The notes: generated from the sequence alone by a model not told the origin. DNA of 64,000 bases from Neisseria mucosa (GCA_003028315.1 CP028150.1:868001-932000); one strand, 5' to 3'. Shown: positions 51,301 to 60,551, numbered from the stretch's first letter. Made by a program: numbers and translations.

Positions 51301-51585
51301 ATGAAAATCAGTAAAATTTTGGTTTTGCCCATCATTGCTGCCGGCTTGGCTTTGAGTGCCAATTCATACGCAAAAGAAATCAAAATTAGTTCAAATAACA
51401 CATCTTACTCTGATGCAGACGTTCAAAAACTGGCTGCGACTGCAGTCGGGATGGGTGTTAAAGAGCCTGTCAGCCTGAATGCGGGCAGCGGGATTGTTAC
51501 CGTATCCGGCAACAGCGCGACAACCTGTACATTTAAAGTCGGCAGCGGTTCGTCTCCGCAAATTCAAGGCGTAAGCTGTAAATAA
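51301..51585 (+). CDS. Small exported protein, unknown function
   Basis: A 94-residue protein with a clear signal peptide (ISKILVLPIIAAGLALSANS, cleaved after SYA near residue 24). The mature part is about 70 residues, with two Cys near the end (TTCTFKVG, VSCK) likely to form a disulfide. AAGGA precedes the start. Ser/Gly-rich strands suggest a small beta protein. No family is recognised. It is a single gene with its own uptake-sequence terminator. Confidence 0.75.
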   Translation: MKISKILVLPIIAAGLALSANSYAKEIKISSNNTSYSDADVQKLAATAVGMGVKEPVSLNAGSGIVTVSGNSATTCTFKVGSGSSPQIQGVSCK

Positions 51586-51624
51586 TTTATCCGATTGATT
51601 TCGTTACATCATGTTTTCATAACA

Positions 51625-51656
51625 AAGGTCGTCTGAACATTTTCAGACGACCTTTG
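51625..51656. terminator. Inverted uptake-sequence pair between the small exported protein and recR
   Basis: AAAGGTCGTCTGAA and TTCAGACGACCTTT around a short loop. It serves two converging genes. Confidence 0.85.
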
Positions 51657-51677
51657 TCATTGTTAGCGTTGATTGCC

Positions 51678-52298
51678 CTACTCTTCCGTCGAATCGGTTT
51701 TCAACATACGCCGTTCATATACTGCCTGTGCCAAAGTACCCGCATCGACGTATTCAAGCTCTCCTCCTAAAGGAATGCCTCGCGCAAGGCGGCTGACTTT
51801 ATAGGGCAAAGGTTTGAATAGTTCTGCCAACACATAGGCCGTCGCATCACCTTCGGCGGTAAAGTTGGTTGCAATAATGATTTCTTCAACTTTGCTGTTT
51901 TGCAGGCGTGCAACCAGTTTGTCTAAAGAAATATGAGAAATATCCATACCTTGTGCAGGACTGACCTGTCCCATTAAAACGAAATAAAGTCCGTCATGGC
52001 AATTGGCCGTTTCCATATTGGAAACATCGGCAGGCATATGGACTATCATCAGCCTGCGGGGATCACGGTTGGCATCAGAACAAATCTCGCATAAATCACT
52101 TTCACAAAAATTGTTGCACATCCGGCAATGCTGAACCTGCAATAAAGCGTATTGCAAAGCCTCAACCAAATTTTGGGCTTCCTGCCGTTTATGCTGCAAA
52201 AGTTGATGTGCCATCCTTTGTGCAGACTTGGGACCGACATTGGGCAGAACTTTCAAAGCGTTAATCAGGCGTGTCAACGCATCGGGTGATTTACTCAT
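51678..52298 (-). CDS. recR: Recombination mediator RecR
   Basis: 206 residues from ATG 52298 (SPDALTRLINALKVLPNVG); the longer frame upstream has no family similarity. A helix-hairpin-helix (LPNVGPKSAQRMAHQLL), a four-Cys zinc finger (CRMCNNFCESDLCEIC) and a Toprim domain (MIVHMPADVSNMET, ATNFTAEGDATA) are present. RecR acts with RecO and RecF to load RecA at gaps. A single uptake sequence lies just upstream. Confidence 0.96.
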   Translation of the reverse strand: MSKSPDALTRLINALKVLPNVGPKSAQRMAHQLLQHKRQEAQNLVEALQYALLQVQHCRMCNNFCESDLCEICSDANRDPRRLMIVHMPADVSNMETANCHDGLYFVLMGQVSPAQGMDISHISLDKLVARLQNSKVEEIIIATNFTAEGDATAYVLAELFKPLPYKVSRLARGIPLGGELEYVDAGTLAQAVYERRMLKTDSTEE

Positions 52299-52374
52299 TT
52301 TTTCAGACGACCTTTGAGGGCTTTGTAAACGAAACGGTCGGGAATATCCGACCGTTTGCTTAAAATGTGCCGTT

Positions 52375-53910
52375 TTATTCGGCAGAATTATCCAGTTTTT
52401 GCGAACCTTGAACCTGCTCAATCTGCTTACTCAGATATTGCAGCAACCGGCTGAATATATTGGCAGATTGGTTTTGTACCAAAGCCTGTTTGGCAGCGGG
52501 AATTTGTGCCGAAACATTTTCCGGTGCAGCAATGCTTTGAACTTCCATAATAACCGGCGAAGGCAGCCCTTCCAACAAAGCAAAAGCCGGTTTGCCATTC
52601 GCAGGGCGGGCTTTGATCAATTCGTTGTAGGCTTCGGGCGGCATGGATTTTCGAGCGTCCTGTGCTGACAACTGCTCAACGGGCGACCATTGTAAATCTA
52701 CGTTCTTTCCTGCTTTCAAGTCCGCCAAAGTTTCTTGCGCTTTCTTCTCGGCCAGTTTTACCGATTCGCTACGGACATAGGAAGCCTGAACTTTATCTCT
52801 CGCTTCGGTAAATCCGGCTGTTTTTTCTTCACGGACTTCTTTGGCGCGAACGACCCAAACGGTATTGTTGTCAATATTGATAATGTCTGAATTGTGTTTT
52901 TTCTTCAAGACATCTTCGCTGAATGCCGCGCTAGTTAACGCATCGGGCATACCTGCTGCTTTGGCATCGGCCTGCGTCAGCCATTGATCGGAAGTTTCGA
53001 TTTTCAAACCTAGTTTTTTCGCCGCCTCATCTAAGGAATTCGGATGATTAAACGCTTCTTCAGCGAGTTTTTCTTTGGCGGCATTAAAATCGGCGGAGGC
53101 TTTTTTAAGTTTCAAAGCAGCCTCAATGCGTGCTTTTTCTTTATCGAACTCAGGCTTGGGGGCATTTTGTGGCAATGCGGCAACTTCTTCGTCGAATACT
53201 TTTTTGACTTCATCCGCACTGACGCTTTGCTTCTCCGCCAAATGGGCTGCATTAAGGGCAACGTATTCAAGCTTCACGGCTTGGGGAATCAGATAATCTT
53301 TTTTATGCGATTCATAATAACGTTGCAAAGTTGCATCATCCGTTTTGACTTGTGCCGCAAATGTTTCCGGTCTGAATGTAAATGAACGGATGGTACGGTT
53401 TGACTGAGTCAGCTTAATCAGCTGCTCTGCTTGAGAATCGCTGATAATTGCCCCGTTCTGAACTAGGTTAATCAAATTTTGCAAGGCAAACTGCTCGCGT
53501 AAATCATCAATGAATTGGTCTTCGGACATACGGCGTTGGCTCAGATATTGCGTAAACAATGCCTGACTGAATTTACCGTTGGCATCATGAAATGCCGGAT
53601 CATCGACAATAGCCTGCTTAACCTGATCCATAGACACATCTATGCCCATCATCTTTGCGCCCTCTTTCAGGTAGGCACGCTGAACCAGCCCGCTAAATAT
53701 GGCTTCGCGGCTTTGCCCGCCGCCTGCGGCCTGATCCGCCTGTACGGCATTATTCAAGGTGTGATCGCTTATTTTTTCGCCACCGACCTTGACGATATAG
53801 TCGGAGCCGGAGTTTCTCGCAGTTTCGACACCAAAGCCGACAAAGGTCAGCGCGATCAGACCCAGTAGGATTTGGGCGGGAGTTTTATATTTTTCAACGG
53901 TATGGAACAT
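52375..53910 (-). CDS. ppiD: PpiD-like periplasmic chaperone, apparently without a parvulin domain
   Basis: A 511-residue protein with an N-terminal anchor (ILLGLIALTFVGFGVETA, about 14-31) and a SurA_N-like chaperone region (about 40-180). E. coli PpiD has 623 residues with a central parvulin domain. Here the text passes from SVSADEVKKVFDEEVAALP (about 231) to EFDKEKARIEAALKLKKA (about 255) with no parvulin core. The C-terminal half (LAEEAFNHPNSLDEAAKKLG, TVWVVRAKEVREEKT) aligns in character with PpiD. It would be a folding helper near the Sec exit without isomerase activity. Confidence 0.88.
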   Translation of the reverse strand: MFHTVEKYKTPAQILLGLIALTFVGFGVETARNSGSDYIVKVGGEKISDHTLNNAVQADQAAGGGQSREAIFSGLVQRAYLKEGAKMMGIDVSMDQVKQAIVDDPAFHDANGKFSQALFTQYLSQRRMSEDQFIDDLREQFALQNLINLVQNGAIISDSQAEQLIKLTQSNRTIRSFTFRPETFAAQVKTDDATLQRYYESHKKDYLIPQAVKLEYVALNAAHLAEKQSVSADEVKKVFDEEVAALPQNAPKPEFDKEKARIEAALKLKKASADFNAAKEKLAEEAFNHPNSLDEAAKKLGLKIETSDQWLTQADAKAAGMPDALTSAAFSEDVLKKKHNSDIINIDNNTVWVVRAKEVREEKTAGFTEARDKVQASYVRSESVKLAEKKAQETLADLKAGKNVDLQWSPVEQLSAQDARKSMPPEAYNELIKARPANGKPAFALLEGLPSPVIMEVQSIAAPENVSAQIPAAKQALVQNQSANIFSRLLQYLSKQIEQVQGSQKLDNSAE

Positions 53911-53991
53911 ATTGGTTTGAGGGCGTAATGGTTAATGGCAAACGCGCATTGTAGCGTTTTTTCAAGGATTCCGCATCTTTCAGACGACGTT

Positions 53992-54345
53992 TTATTCCGA
54001 AAAAATCTTCTGATAGTTTTCGACAGAAAATCCGACGTAAACCCTGCCCTCTTTACGCAAAACCGGACGTTTGATCAAACTTGGATTTTTCGCCATCAGT
54101 CGGACCGCCCCGTCCGGACTATTTTCGGCAGTTTGACGGTCGGCATCGTCAAGTTTGCGCCATGTCGTACCACGTTTGTTGAGCAGGATTTCTAAAGGAA
54201 CCTGTTCCAGCCATTGGCGGATAACTGCCTCGCTCGGTGCGTTTTTCTTAAAATCGGAAAATTCGTACACAATATTATTTTCAGCCAACCAGTTGCGTGC
54301 CTTTTTAACAGTGTCGCAATTTGTGATTCCGTATAATTCGATCAT
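53992..54345 (-). CDS. ArsC/Spx-family thioredoxin-fold protein (YffB-like)
   Basis: A 117-residue protein starting MIELYGITNCDTVKKARNWL, with a single Cys and no CxxC. NKRGTTWRKLDD (about 57) and PSLIKRPVLRKEG (about 88) are the ArsC-family segments around the conserved Arg and cis-Pro. YffB-type members are not proven arsenate reductases, and the function is uncertain. Confidence 0.88.
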   Translation of the reverse strand: MIELYGITNCDTVKKARNWLAENNIVYEFSDFKKNAPSEAVIRQWLEQVPLEILLNKRGTTWRKLDDADRQTAENSPDGAVRLMAKNPSLIKRPVLRKEGRVYVGFSVENYQKIFSE

Positions 54346-54465
54346 GCTGTTTCTTTCTTGTTGATGCTTGGTAAGCTCTCATTTTACTACATTCCCCAAG
54401 TGAAATAAGCTAGAATACCTGTCCGCAATCCCTTAATCGGGAAACAGGTTATAGAAGGATTCCCT

Positions 54466-55323
54466 ATGCAAAGCCGTTTACCTTTTTTCAGCGTCATCCG
54501 TGTCGGCGGAGAAGATCGCGCTTCATTTCTCCATGGCCAACTATCCAATGATATTAATCACTTAACTGTAAATCATTCCTGCTACGCGACTTACAACACA
54601 CCTAAGGGACGTGTTTTGGCGAATATGGTTGTATTAAACCGAGGGGAAGATTTATTGCTGGTTATGGCAGCGGATTTGGCTGAATCGATTGTGAAACGGC
54701 TGCGTATGTTCGTATTGCGCGCCAAAGTTGAATTTACCCCCCTACCCGATTTTGCCGTTGCAGGTATGCTCGATGAAAGCTGCCCTGCTACCCCGCCCGA
54801 CTCACCCAGCCTTTCTTTCGAGGCATCACTGGAAAACGGTGTATATACCATTCCCCTGCCCCATAAAGGTCGTCTGAAAATCGGTGAGGCGGCGCAGCTG
54901 CCCGAATATGATGCCCAAGCCGAAAATGCGTGGAATCTGCACGAAATCCGCAGCGGCTATCCATGGATTTCTGCTGCGACCAAAGAAACCGCCGTTGCGC
55001 AAATGCTCAACCAACACATCATCGGCGGCGTACATTTCAAAAAAGGCTGTTACCCAGGTCAAGAAATTATTGCGCGCGCCCAGTATCGAGGCCAAGTAAA
55101 ACGCGGGCTGGCGGTATTGAGCGGAGATTCATTGGAAGCAGCAGGTGTAGGCGTGGTTTCCGAAGGTGCGGAAGCTGGACAAATCATCAACACTGCGCTA
55201 ACTGAAAATGGCAGCTTAAGCCTTGCCGTCATCAAGTTTTCCGCAGCGCAATCCCCTCTTACGGATGCAGACGGCAACGTATTGAAACAGGAAAAACTTT
55301 TCTTTTCCGTTTCTGAAGAATAG
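54466..55323 (+). CDS. ygfZ: Folate-binding YgfZ/GcvT-like protein
   Basis: A 285-residue protein. The signature KGCYPGQEIIAR (about 193) is the YgfZ K-G-C-Y-x-G-Q-E motif. The N-terminal ASFLHGQLSNDIN and TPKGRVLANM belong to the GcvT-like fold. YgfZ helps maintain certain iron-sulfur proteins in a folate-dependent way. An uptake sequence is embedded in the coding region at about 54868 (KGRLKIG). It stands alone, with a terminator after it. Confidence 0.93.
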   Translation: MQSRLPFFSVIRVGGEDRASFLHGQLSNDINHLTVNHSCYATYNTPKGRVLANMVVLNRGEDLLLVMAADLAESIVKRLRMFVLRAKVEFTPLPDFAVAGMLDESCPATPPDSPSLSFEASLENGVYTIPLPHKGRLKIGEAAQLPEYDAQAENAWNLHEIRSGYPWISAATKETAVAQMLNQHIIGGVHFKKGCYPGQEIIARAQYRGQVKRGLAVLSGDSLEAAGVGVVSEGAEAGQIINTALTENGSLSLAVIKFSAAQSPLTDADGNVLKQEKLFFSVSEE

Positions 55324-55340
55324 CCTGTCCAACATAACAT

Positions 55341-55383
55341 GGTCGTCTGAAATCTTTCGGAATAAGGTTTCAGACGACCTTTT
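55341..55383. terminator. Inverted uptake-sequence pair after ygfZ
   Basis: GGTCGTCTGAAATC and TTTCAGACGACCTTTT form a stem 18 bases after the gene. Confidence 0.85.
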
Positions 55384-55415
55384 GTCTCCTCCTTACATCC
55401 CGTTTCGACGGCTGT

Positions 55416-55521
55416 TATAGTGGATTAAATTTAAATCAGGACAAGGCGACGAAGCCGCAGACACACAGATAGTACGGCAAGGCGAGGCAACGCCGTACTG
55501 GTTTAAAGTTAATCCACTATA
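55416..55521. repeat. Correia (NEMIS) repeat, 106 bp, upstream of rep
   Basis: TATAGTGGATTAA ends in inverted orientation, with GGACAAGGCGACGAAGCCGC and CGGCAAGGCGAGGCAACGCC inside. At the right end the repeat joins host sequence to give TATAAT (55522-55527), 32 bases before the rep start, which could serve as a -10 box. No good -35 is visible at the right distance. Confidence 0.92.
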
Positions 55522-55558
55522 TATAATTCTTCCTCACACACTCCCCTACTCTTTCCCC

Positions 55559-57559
55559 ATGAAACTCAACCCCCAACAGCAAGCCGCCGTCAAATACCTC
55601 GGCGGGCCTCTGCTCGTGCTTGCCGGTGCCGGCAGCGGCAAAACCGGCGTGATTACGCAAAAAATCAAACATTTGATTGTCAACGTCGGCTATCTGCCGC
55701 ATACCGTCGCCGCAATTACCTTCACCAACAAAGCCGCTACGGAAATGCAGGAACGCGTCGCCAAAATGCTGCCCAAGTCGCAAACGCGCGGGCTGACGAT
55801 TTGCACCTTCCACTCTTTGGGCATGAAGATTTTGCGCGAAGAGGCGAACCATATCGGTTACAAAAAAAACTTCTCCATCCTCGATTCCACCGACAGCGCG
55901 AAAATCATCGGCGAACTTTTGGGCGGCACGGGAAAAGAAGCCTTATTCAAAGCGCAGCATCAGATTTCCCTGTGGAAAAACGATTTGAAAACGCCTGAAG
56001 ACGTACTTCAGACGGCCTCAAACGCTTGGGAAGAACAAATCGCGCGCGTGTATGCGAGCTATCAGGAAACCTTACAAAGCTATCAGGCGGTGGACTTCGA
56101 CGACTTAATCCGCCTGCCCGCCGTGTTGTTGCAGCAAAACAGCGAAGTGCGCAACAAATGGCAGCGGCGGCTGCGTTATCTGTTGGTTGACGAATGTCAG
56201 GACACTAATACCTGCCAATTTACGCTGATGAAGCTCTTGACCGGCGCGGAAGGCATGTTTACAGCCGTCGGCGACGACGACCAGTCCATCTACGCATGGC
56301 GCGGCGCAAACATGGAAAACCTGCGCAAAATGCAGGAAGACTATCCGCAGATGAAGGTTATCAAGCTGGAGCAAAACTACCGCTCCACCGCGCGGATTCT
56401 CAAAATCGCCAACAAAGTCATCGAAAATAATCCCAAGCTGTTCACGAAAAAACTTTGGTCGCAGTTCGGCGAAGGCGAAATCGTCAAAGTCGTTGCCTGC
56501 CAAAACGAGCAACACGAAGCCGACTGGGTTGTCAGCCAAATCGTCAAGCAGAAGCTGGTCGGCGGCGACAAAACCCAATACGCCGATTTCGCCGTGTTAT
56601 ACCGCGGCAACCATCAGGCGCGGATTTTTGAAGAAGCCTTGCGCAGCGCGCGCGTTCCTTACCAACTCTCCGGCGGACAAAGCTTTTTCGACAAAGCCGA
56701 AATCAAAGACGTTTTGTCCTATTTGCGCCTGCTTGCCAACCCCAACGACGATCCCGCCTTCCTGCGCGCCGTTACCACACCCAAACGCGGCATCGGCGAT
56801 GTAACGCTGGGCAAACTCAACACCTACGCGCACGAACATGAATGCAGCCTGTATGAAGCCGCGCAAAACGAAGAAGCACTCGCCCTGTTGAACAATACCA
56901 ACCGCCAACACCTGCAAGCCTTTATGGATATGTTCGGCAGCTACCGCGCCAAAGCCGAAACCAGCGAAGCGGGCGAACTCATCAACAGCCTGCTCAAAGA
57001 AATCGACTACGAAAACCACCTGCTTGCCAGCGAAGAGGGTAAAGCCGGCGAAATCAAATGGCGCAACGTCAGCGACCTGACCGGCTGGCTAGAGCGCAAA
57101 GGCGAACAAGACGGCAAAAACATCATCGAACTCGCCCAAACCGTCGCCCTAATGACGCTCTTGGAAGGCAAAAGCGAAGAAGAAGTCGATGCCGTCAAAC
57201 TCTCAACCCTACACGCCTCCAAAGGCTTGGAATACCCCTACGTCTTCCTTGTCGGCTGCGAAGAGGGCATCCTGCCGCACAACGACAGCATCGAAGAAGA
57301 CAATGTTGAAGAAGAACGCCGCCTGATGTACGTCGGCATCACCCGCGCCAAACGCCAGCTTACGCTGACCCACTGCGTCAAACGCAAAAAACAAGGCACA
57401 TGGCAGTTCCCCGAACCCAGCCGCTTCATAGACGAAATGCCGCAGGAAGACATCAAGATTTTAGGACGCAAAGGCGGCGAACCGATTGTGAGCAAGGAAG
57501 AGGGCAGAAGCCATCTGGCGGGGATGCTGGATATGTTGGCGGCGAAAGGGAAGGGCTGA
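55559..57559 (+). CDS. rep: ATP-dependent DNA helicase Rep
   Basis: A 666-residue superfamily 1 helicase (3' to 5'). Motif I is GAGSGKTGVITQKI (about 22), Ia AAITFTNKAATEMQERV, II LLVDECQDTN (about 215), III VGDDDQSIYAWRGA, IV LEQNYRST, V LSTLHASKGLEYPYVFLVG (about 545), VI YVGITRAKRQL. E. coli Rep is 673 residues and begins similarly (LNPQQQAAV). It clears proteins ahead of replication forks. A Correia repeat forms the upstream region and may set its promoter. Confidence 0.95.
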   Translation: MKLNPQQQAAVKYLGGPLLVLAGAGSGKTGVITQKIKHLIVNVGYLPHTVAAITFTNKAATEMQERVAKMLPKSQTRGLTICTFHSLGMKILREEANHIGYKKNFSILDSTDSAKIIGELLGGTGKEALFKAQHQISLWKNDLKTPEDVLQTASNAWEEQIARVYASYQETLQSYQAVDFDDLIRLPAVLLQQNSEVRNKWQRRLRYLLVDECQDTNTCQFTLMKLLTGAEGMFTAVGDDDQSIYAWRGANMENLRKMQEDYPQMKVIKLEQNYRSTARILKIANKVIENNPKLFTKKLWSQFGEGEIVKVVACQNEQHEADWVVSQIVKQKLVGGDKTQYADFAVLYRGNHQARIFEEALRSARVPYQLSGGQSFFDKAEIKDVLSYLRLLANPNDDPAFLRAVTTPKRGIGDVTLGKLNTYAHEHECSLYEAAQNEEALALLNNTNRQHLQAFMDMFGSYRAKAETSEAGELINSLLKEIDYENHLLASEEGKAGEIKWRNVSDLTGWLERKGEQDGKNIIELAQTVALMTLLEGKSEEEVDAVKLSTLHASKGLEYPYVFLVGCEEGILPHNDSIEEDNVEEERRLMYVGITRAKRQLTLTHCVKRKKQGTWQFPEPSRFIDEMPQEDIKILGRKGGEPIVSKEEGRSHLAGMLDMLAAKGKG

Positions 57560-57578
57560 AACAAAAGATGGACAAGTA

Positions 57579-57619
57579 AAAGGTCGTCTGAAACTAGATC
57601 CGGTTTCAGACGACCTTTG
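57579..57619. terminator. Inverted uptake-sequence pair between rep and ubiE
   Basis: AAAGGTCGTCTGAAAC and GTTTCAGACGACCTTT pair closely. Shared by the converging rep and ubiE genes. Confidence 0.88.
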
Positions 57620-57632
57620 CAATATTCCTATC

Positions 57633-58370
57633 TTAGAACTTTACGCCTTTGTGCAGCGCCACGATACCCGCGCTCATATTATGATAATCCACACTGTCGA
57701 ACCCCGCGTCCAGCATCATCTGTTTCAAAGTTTCTTGATCGGGATGCATACGGATGGATTCGGCGAGATATTGATAGCTGTCGGCATCTTTCGCAATCAG
57801 TTTGCCCATGACCGGTAGCAGCTTGAAGGAATACAGGTCGTACACCCCTTCCAGTGGTTTGTAGACTTTGGAAAACTCCAATACCAGCAGCGTGCCGCCC
57901 GGTTTCAACACGCGGTACATCTCTTTCAGCGCGGCATCTTTGTGCGTCATGTTGCGCAGACCGAAGGCGACAGAAACCAGATTGAAATAGTTATCGGGGA
58001 ATGGCAGCTTTTCCGCATCAGCCAGCGACACGGGCAGAATCAGGCCTTCGTTGAGCAGTCGGTCGCGTCCGACGGTCAGCATCGAAGAATTGATATCGGT
58101 CAGCCAAACTTCGCCCTCTTTACCCACGCGTTTGGCCCAGCCGCGAGACAAATCGCCCGTACCGCCGGCAATATCCAATACTTTGTCTCCTTTTTTCAAG
58201 CGTGCGGTATTAATGGTGAAATGCTTCCAAACACGGTGCAGGCCGCCGGACATCACATCGTTCATAATGTCATAGTTTTTCGCTACCGAATGGAATACTT
58301 CGGCTACTTTGCCTGCTTTTTCGTTCTCATCTACGGTACTGAAACCAAAATGGGTTTTGTGGTTGCTCAT
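57633..58370 (-). CDS. ubiE: Ubiquinone/menaquinone C-methyltransferase UbiE
   Basis: A 245-residue class I methyltransferase. It has THFGFSTVDENEKAGKVAEV at the start, VLDIAGGTGDLSRGWAKRVG (SAM-binding), LPFPDNYFNLVSVAFGLRNM and GGTLLVLEFSKVYKPLEGVY. It methylates the quinone ring during ubiquinone synthesis. It is downstream of two minus-strand genes (59250-58580), with about 200 bases between. Confidence 0.97.
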   Translation of the reverse strand: MSNHKTHFGFSTVDENEKAGKVAEVFHSVAKNYDIMNDVMSGGLHRVWKHFTINTARLKKGDKVLDIAGGTGDLSRGWAKRVGKEGEVWLTDINSSMLTVGRDRLLNEGLILPVSLADAEKLPFPDNYFNLVSVAFGLRNMTHKDAALKEMYRVLKPGGTLLVLEFSKVYKPLEGVYDLYSFKLLPVMGKLIAKDADSYQYLAESIRMHPDQETLKQMMLDAGFDSVDYHNMSAGIVALHKGVKF

Positions 58371-58579
58371 GTTGCCTGCCTTTTGAAATTTAAAATTAAA
58401 ATAATATGAATTCAGATATTGAATACGTCGAAGAAATCGCCAATCGCTTTCGACGTGGGAAATATATTTTTCGCCTATCCCACCTTAAAACGAGCGGCTG
58501 TTGAGTAACAGGTAACGTTGTGTGTAGCCCGCTCCGGTACCTAAAAATTTCAGTTCCATCTTTTCAGACGACCTTTTCG

Positions 58580-59020
58580 TCAATGTCTTCCGCCACAACC
58601 TCCGCTGCCACAGGTATGGCCGGATTTCGATTCGGTATTCAAATCGTCAGGAGAAGGGACACGGGACGCACCAGCCAGCTCCATACGGCGCAGGTAGTCC
58701 GTCCAAAGTGCGTCGTGATCGTGTGCCAGTTTGTGCAGATAGGCCCAGTCGTACAGGCCGCTGTTGTGGCCGTCTGAAAAAGTGATTTTCAAGGCATAAT
58801 TACCGACCGGCTCCAAATCAGTAACGGTAACGCTTGCCTTTCCGGTTTGTAAAACCTCCTGCCCTACGCCGTGTCCGCGCACTTCCGCACTGGGCGAATA
58901 AACACGCAAAAACTCTGCGGAAAGTGGTTTTTCATCGGCATCGTAACGCAGCGTCAGCAATGCTCGGTCTTTCGACAGACGGATTTCCGTCGGAATAAGG
59001 TTGTTTTCGTTCACAGTCAT
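58580..59020 (-). CDS. GBBH-like N-terminal domain (DUF971) protein
   Basis: A 146-residue protein. PTEIRLSKDRALLTLRYDAD and LPVGNYALKITFSDGHNSGL-like text (EPVGNYALKITFSDGHNSG) with IYDWAYLHKL mark the DUF971 fold, named for the N-terminal domain of gamma-butyrobetaine hydroxylase. The C-terminal CGSGGCGG tail could bind metal. The start ATG overlaps the stop of the upstream gene (ATGA). DUF971 genes are often near ubiE, as here. The role is unproven. Confidence 0.88.
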   Translation of the reverse strand: MTVNENNLIPTEIRLSKDRALLTLRYDADEKPLSAEFLRVYSPSAEVRGHGVGQEVLQTGKASVTVTDLEPVGNYALKITFSDGHNSGLYDWAYLHKLAHDHDALWTDYLRRMELAGASRVPSPDDLNTESKSGHTCGSGGCGGRH

Positions 59021-59250
59021 ACTCCGGATTTTTTACGCAGCCACGCAACTCTGATGGAAAAAACGCCCCCGGCCGCAGCAAACAGCAAAATTGAATAAAG
59101 GGACAGGCGTATCAGATTTATCCTCATCTGTCCGTTTAAGCCCAAAGGCAACATCATCAGTCCTGCAAATATTAAAAACGCCGAAACCATTAAAGCGATA
59201 GAAATGAAGGCATAGCGGGTATTGGCATTGATTTTGTGATGACGGCTCAT
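59017..59250 (-). CDS. Small membrane protein upstream of the DUF971 gene
   Basis: A 77-residue protein with two membrane helices (about 14-36 and 46-68) and a basic C-terminus (WLRKKSGV). It begins MSRHHKINANTRYAFIS. The stop overlaps the next start, so it is translationally coupled. I recognise no family. Confidence 0.75.
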   Translation of the reverse strand: MSRHHKINANTRYAFISIALMVSAFLIFAGLMMLPLGLNGQMRINLIRLSLYSILLFAAAGGVFSIRVAWLRKKSGV

Positions 59251-59400
59251 GGTTGCGCAAGGGTTGCTGAACTTGAAGTCGGGTCATTCTATCAGTTTTG
59301 CAGGCTAATTTCGATAAAAGGTCGTCTGAAACGAAAACGCCTGTTGAACTGCACCCCAAAAGTTGGACATCCCCTCCAACTCACAAGGTGCAGTTTTTTT

Positions 59401-59751
59401 ATGAGCAAATATACATTACACTTCAAATACCAAGCCGTACTCCACTACCTGCATATACGCAGCCAACAGCGTACCGCAGACCACTACGGCATTTCCCGAA
59501 CCCACCTGAGACGATGGATACGCGCCTATCAAGAAGGCGGTATCGGCGCACTCGAACATCCCCAATCCAAAACCATGCCCCAACACCGCAAAAACCCCTT
59601 CATCGCAGATAAACCCGACCAAGAAAAAACACAGGCAGAGCTTATTGAAGAACTGTGCTATATGCGCGCAAAGGTTGCCTATCTAAAGGAGTTAGAAGCC
59701 CTCAGCCAAAAACAGACCGCAAAGGACAAAGCCAAACCGTCCAAACACTGA
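59401..59751 (+). CDS. IS3-family OrfA
   Basis: A 116-residue protein beginning MSKYTLHFKYQAVLHYLH. The helix-turn-helix is ADHYGISRTHLRRWIRAYQ, followed by a leucine-zipper-like coiled coil (ELIEELCYMRAKVAYLKELE). AAAAAAC at about 59624-59630 can support a -1 shift to OrfB. Confidence 0.9.
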   Translation: MSKYTLHFKYQAVLHYLHIRSQQRTADHYGISRTHLRRWIRAYQEGGIGALEHPQSKTMPQHRKNPFIADKPDQEKTQAELIEELCYMRAKVAYLKELEALSQKQTAKDKAKPSKH

Positions 59752-60551
59752 GGGCGCAACACCCGCTCAAATACCTGCTGCACATCGCAAACCTGCCCAA
59801 AAGCAGCTTTTACTACCATCACCAAGACCGACCCGATCCCGATGAAGCCGACAAAGCCCTCCTTGTCGAAACCTACCGGCGGCATAAAGGACGCTACGGG
59901 CAAAGGCGCATTGCCGCAGCATTGGATTGGAACCGCAAAAAAGCAGCTCGGTTGATGAAACAGATGGGGCTGAAAGCCAAAATACGGGCAAAAAAAGCCT
60001 ACCGCCATCCCGCCATGGGTGAAATATCGGAACACCTCCTCAAACGCCGGTTCAAAGCCCAAAAGCCCAACGAAAAATGGCTGACCGACGTGACCGAACT
60101 CAAAGGGAGCGACGGCAAACTGTACCTCTCGCCAATCTTGGACTTGTTCAACCGTGAGATCGTCGCCTACGCCATGAGCCGCAATGCTAACAGCGAAATG
60201 GTGAAGGAAATGCTCGAAAAAGCCGCACCCCGTCTGACTGATAAGGGAACAATGCTGCATTCCGACCAAGGTGTGCTGTACCGTACGGCGGAATATAGGA
60301 AATTGATTGCAAAACATTCCATGGTTCAAAGCATGTCGCGTAAGGCGAACTGTTGGGACAATGCGCCGATGGAAAGCTTCTTTGCGGTGTTGAAGACGGA
60401 GTGTTTCTATAACGCAGGAGAATTGACGGTGGATGAATTGATGAAGCAGATAGATGACTATATGGATTACTACAACCGGGAGCGTTGCAGTTTGAAATTG
60501 AAAAAGCTGAGTCCTGTCGCATACAGAACCCAGCTTGCACAGAGCGCCTGA
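59655..60551 (+). CDS. IS3-family OrfB transposase, copy 2
   Basis: A frame of about 298 residues with YRRHKGRYGQRRIAAALDWN, then the integrase core: WLTDVTELKGSDGKLYLS (Asp), MLHSDQGVLYRTAEY (Asp) and CWDNAPMESFFAVLKTE (Glu). It is in the -1 frame relative to OrfA, with about 100 bases of overlap. Expected to be made as an OrfAB fusion. Intact by inspection. Confidence 0.92.
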   Translation: MLYARKGCLSKGVRSPQPKTDRKGQSQTVQTLRAQHPLKYLLHIANLPKSSFYYHHQDRPDPDEADKALLVETYRRHKGRYGQRRIAAALDWNRKKAARLMKQMGLKAKIRAKKAYRHPAMGEISEHLLKRRFKAQKPNEKWLTDVTELKGSDGKLYLSPILDLFNREIVAYAMSRNANSEMVKEMLEKAAPRLTDKGTMLHSDQGVLYRTAEYRKLIAKHSMVQSMSRKANCWDNAPMESFFAVLKTECFYNAGELTVDELMKQIDDYMDYYNRERCSLKLKKLSPVAYRTQLAQSA

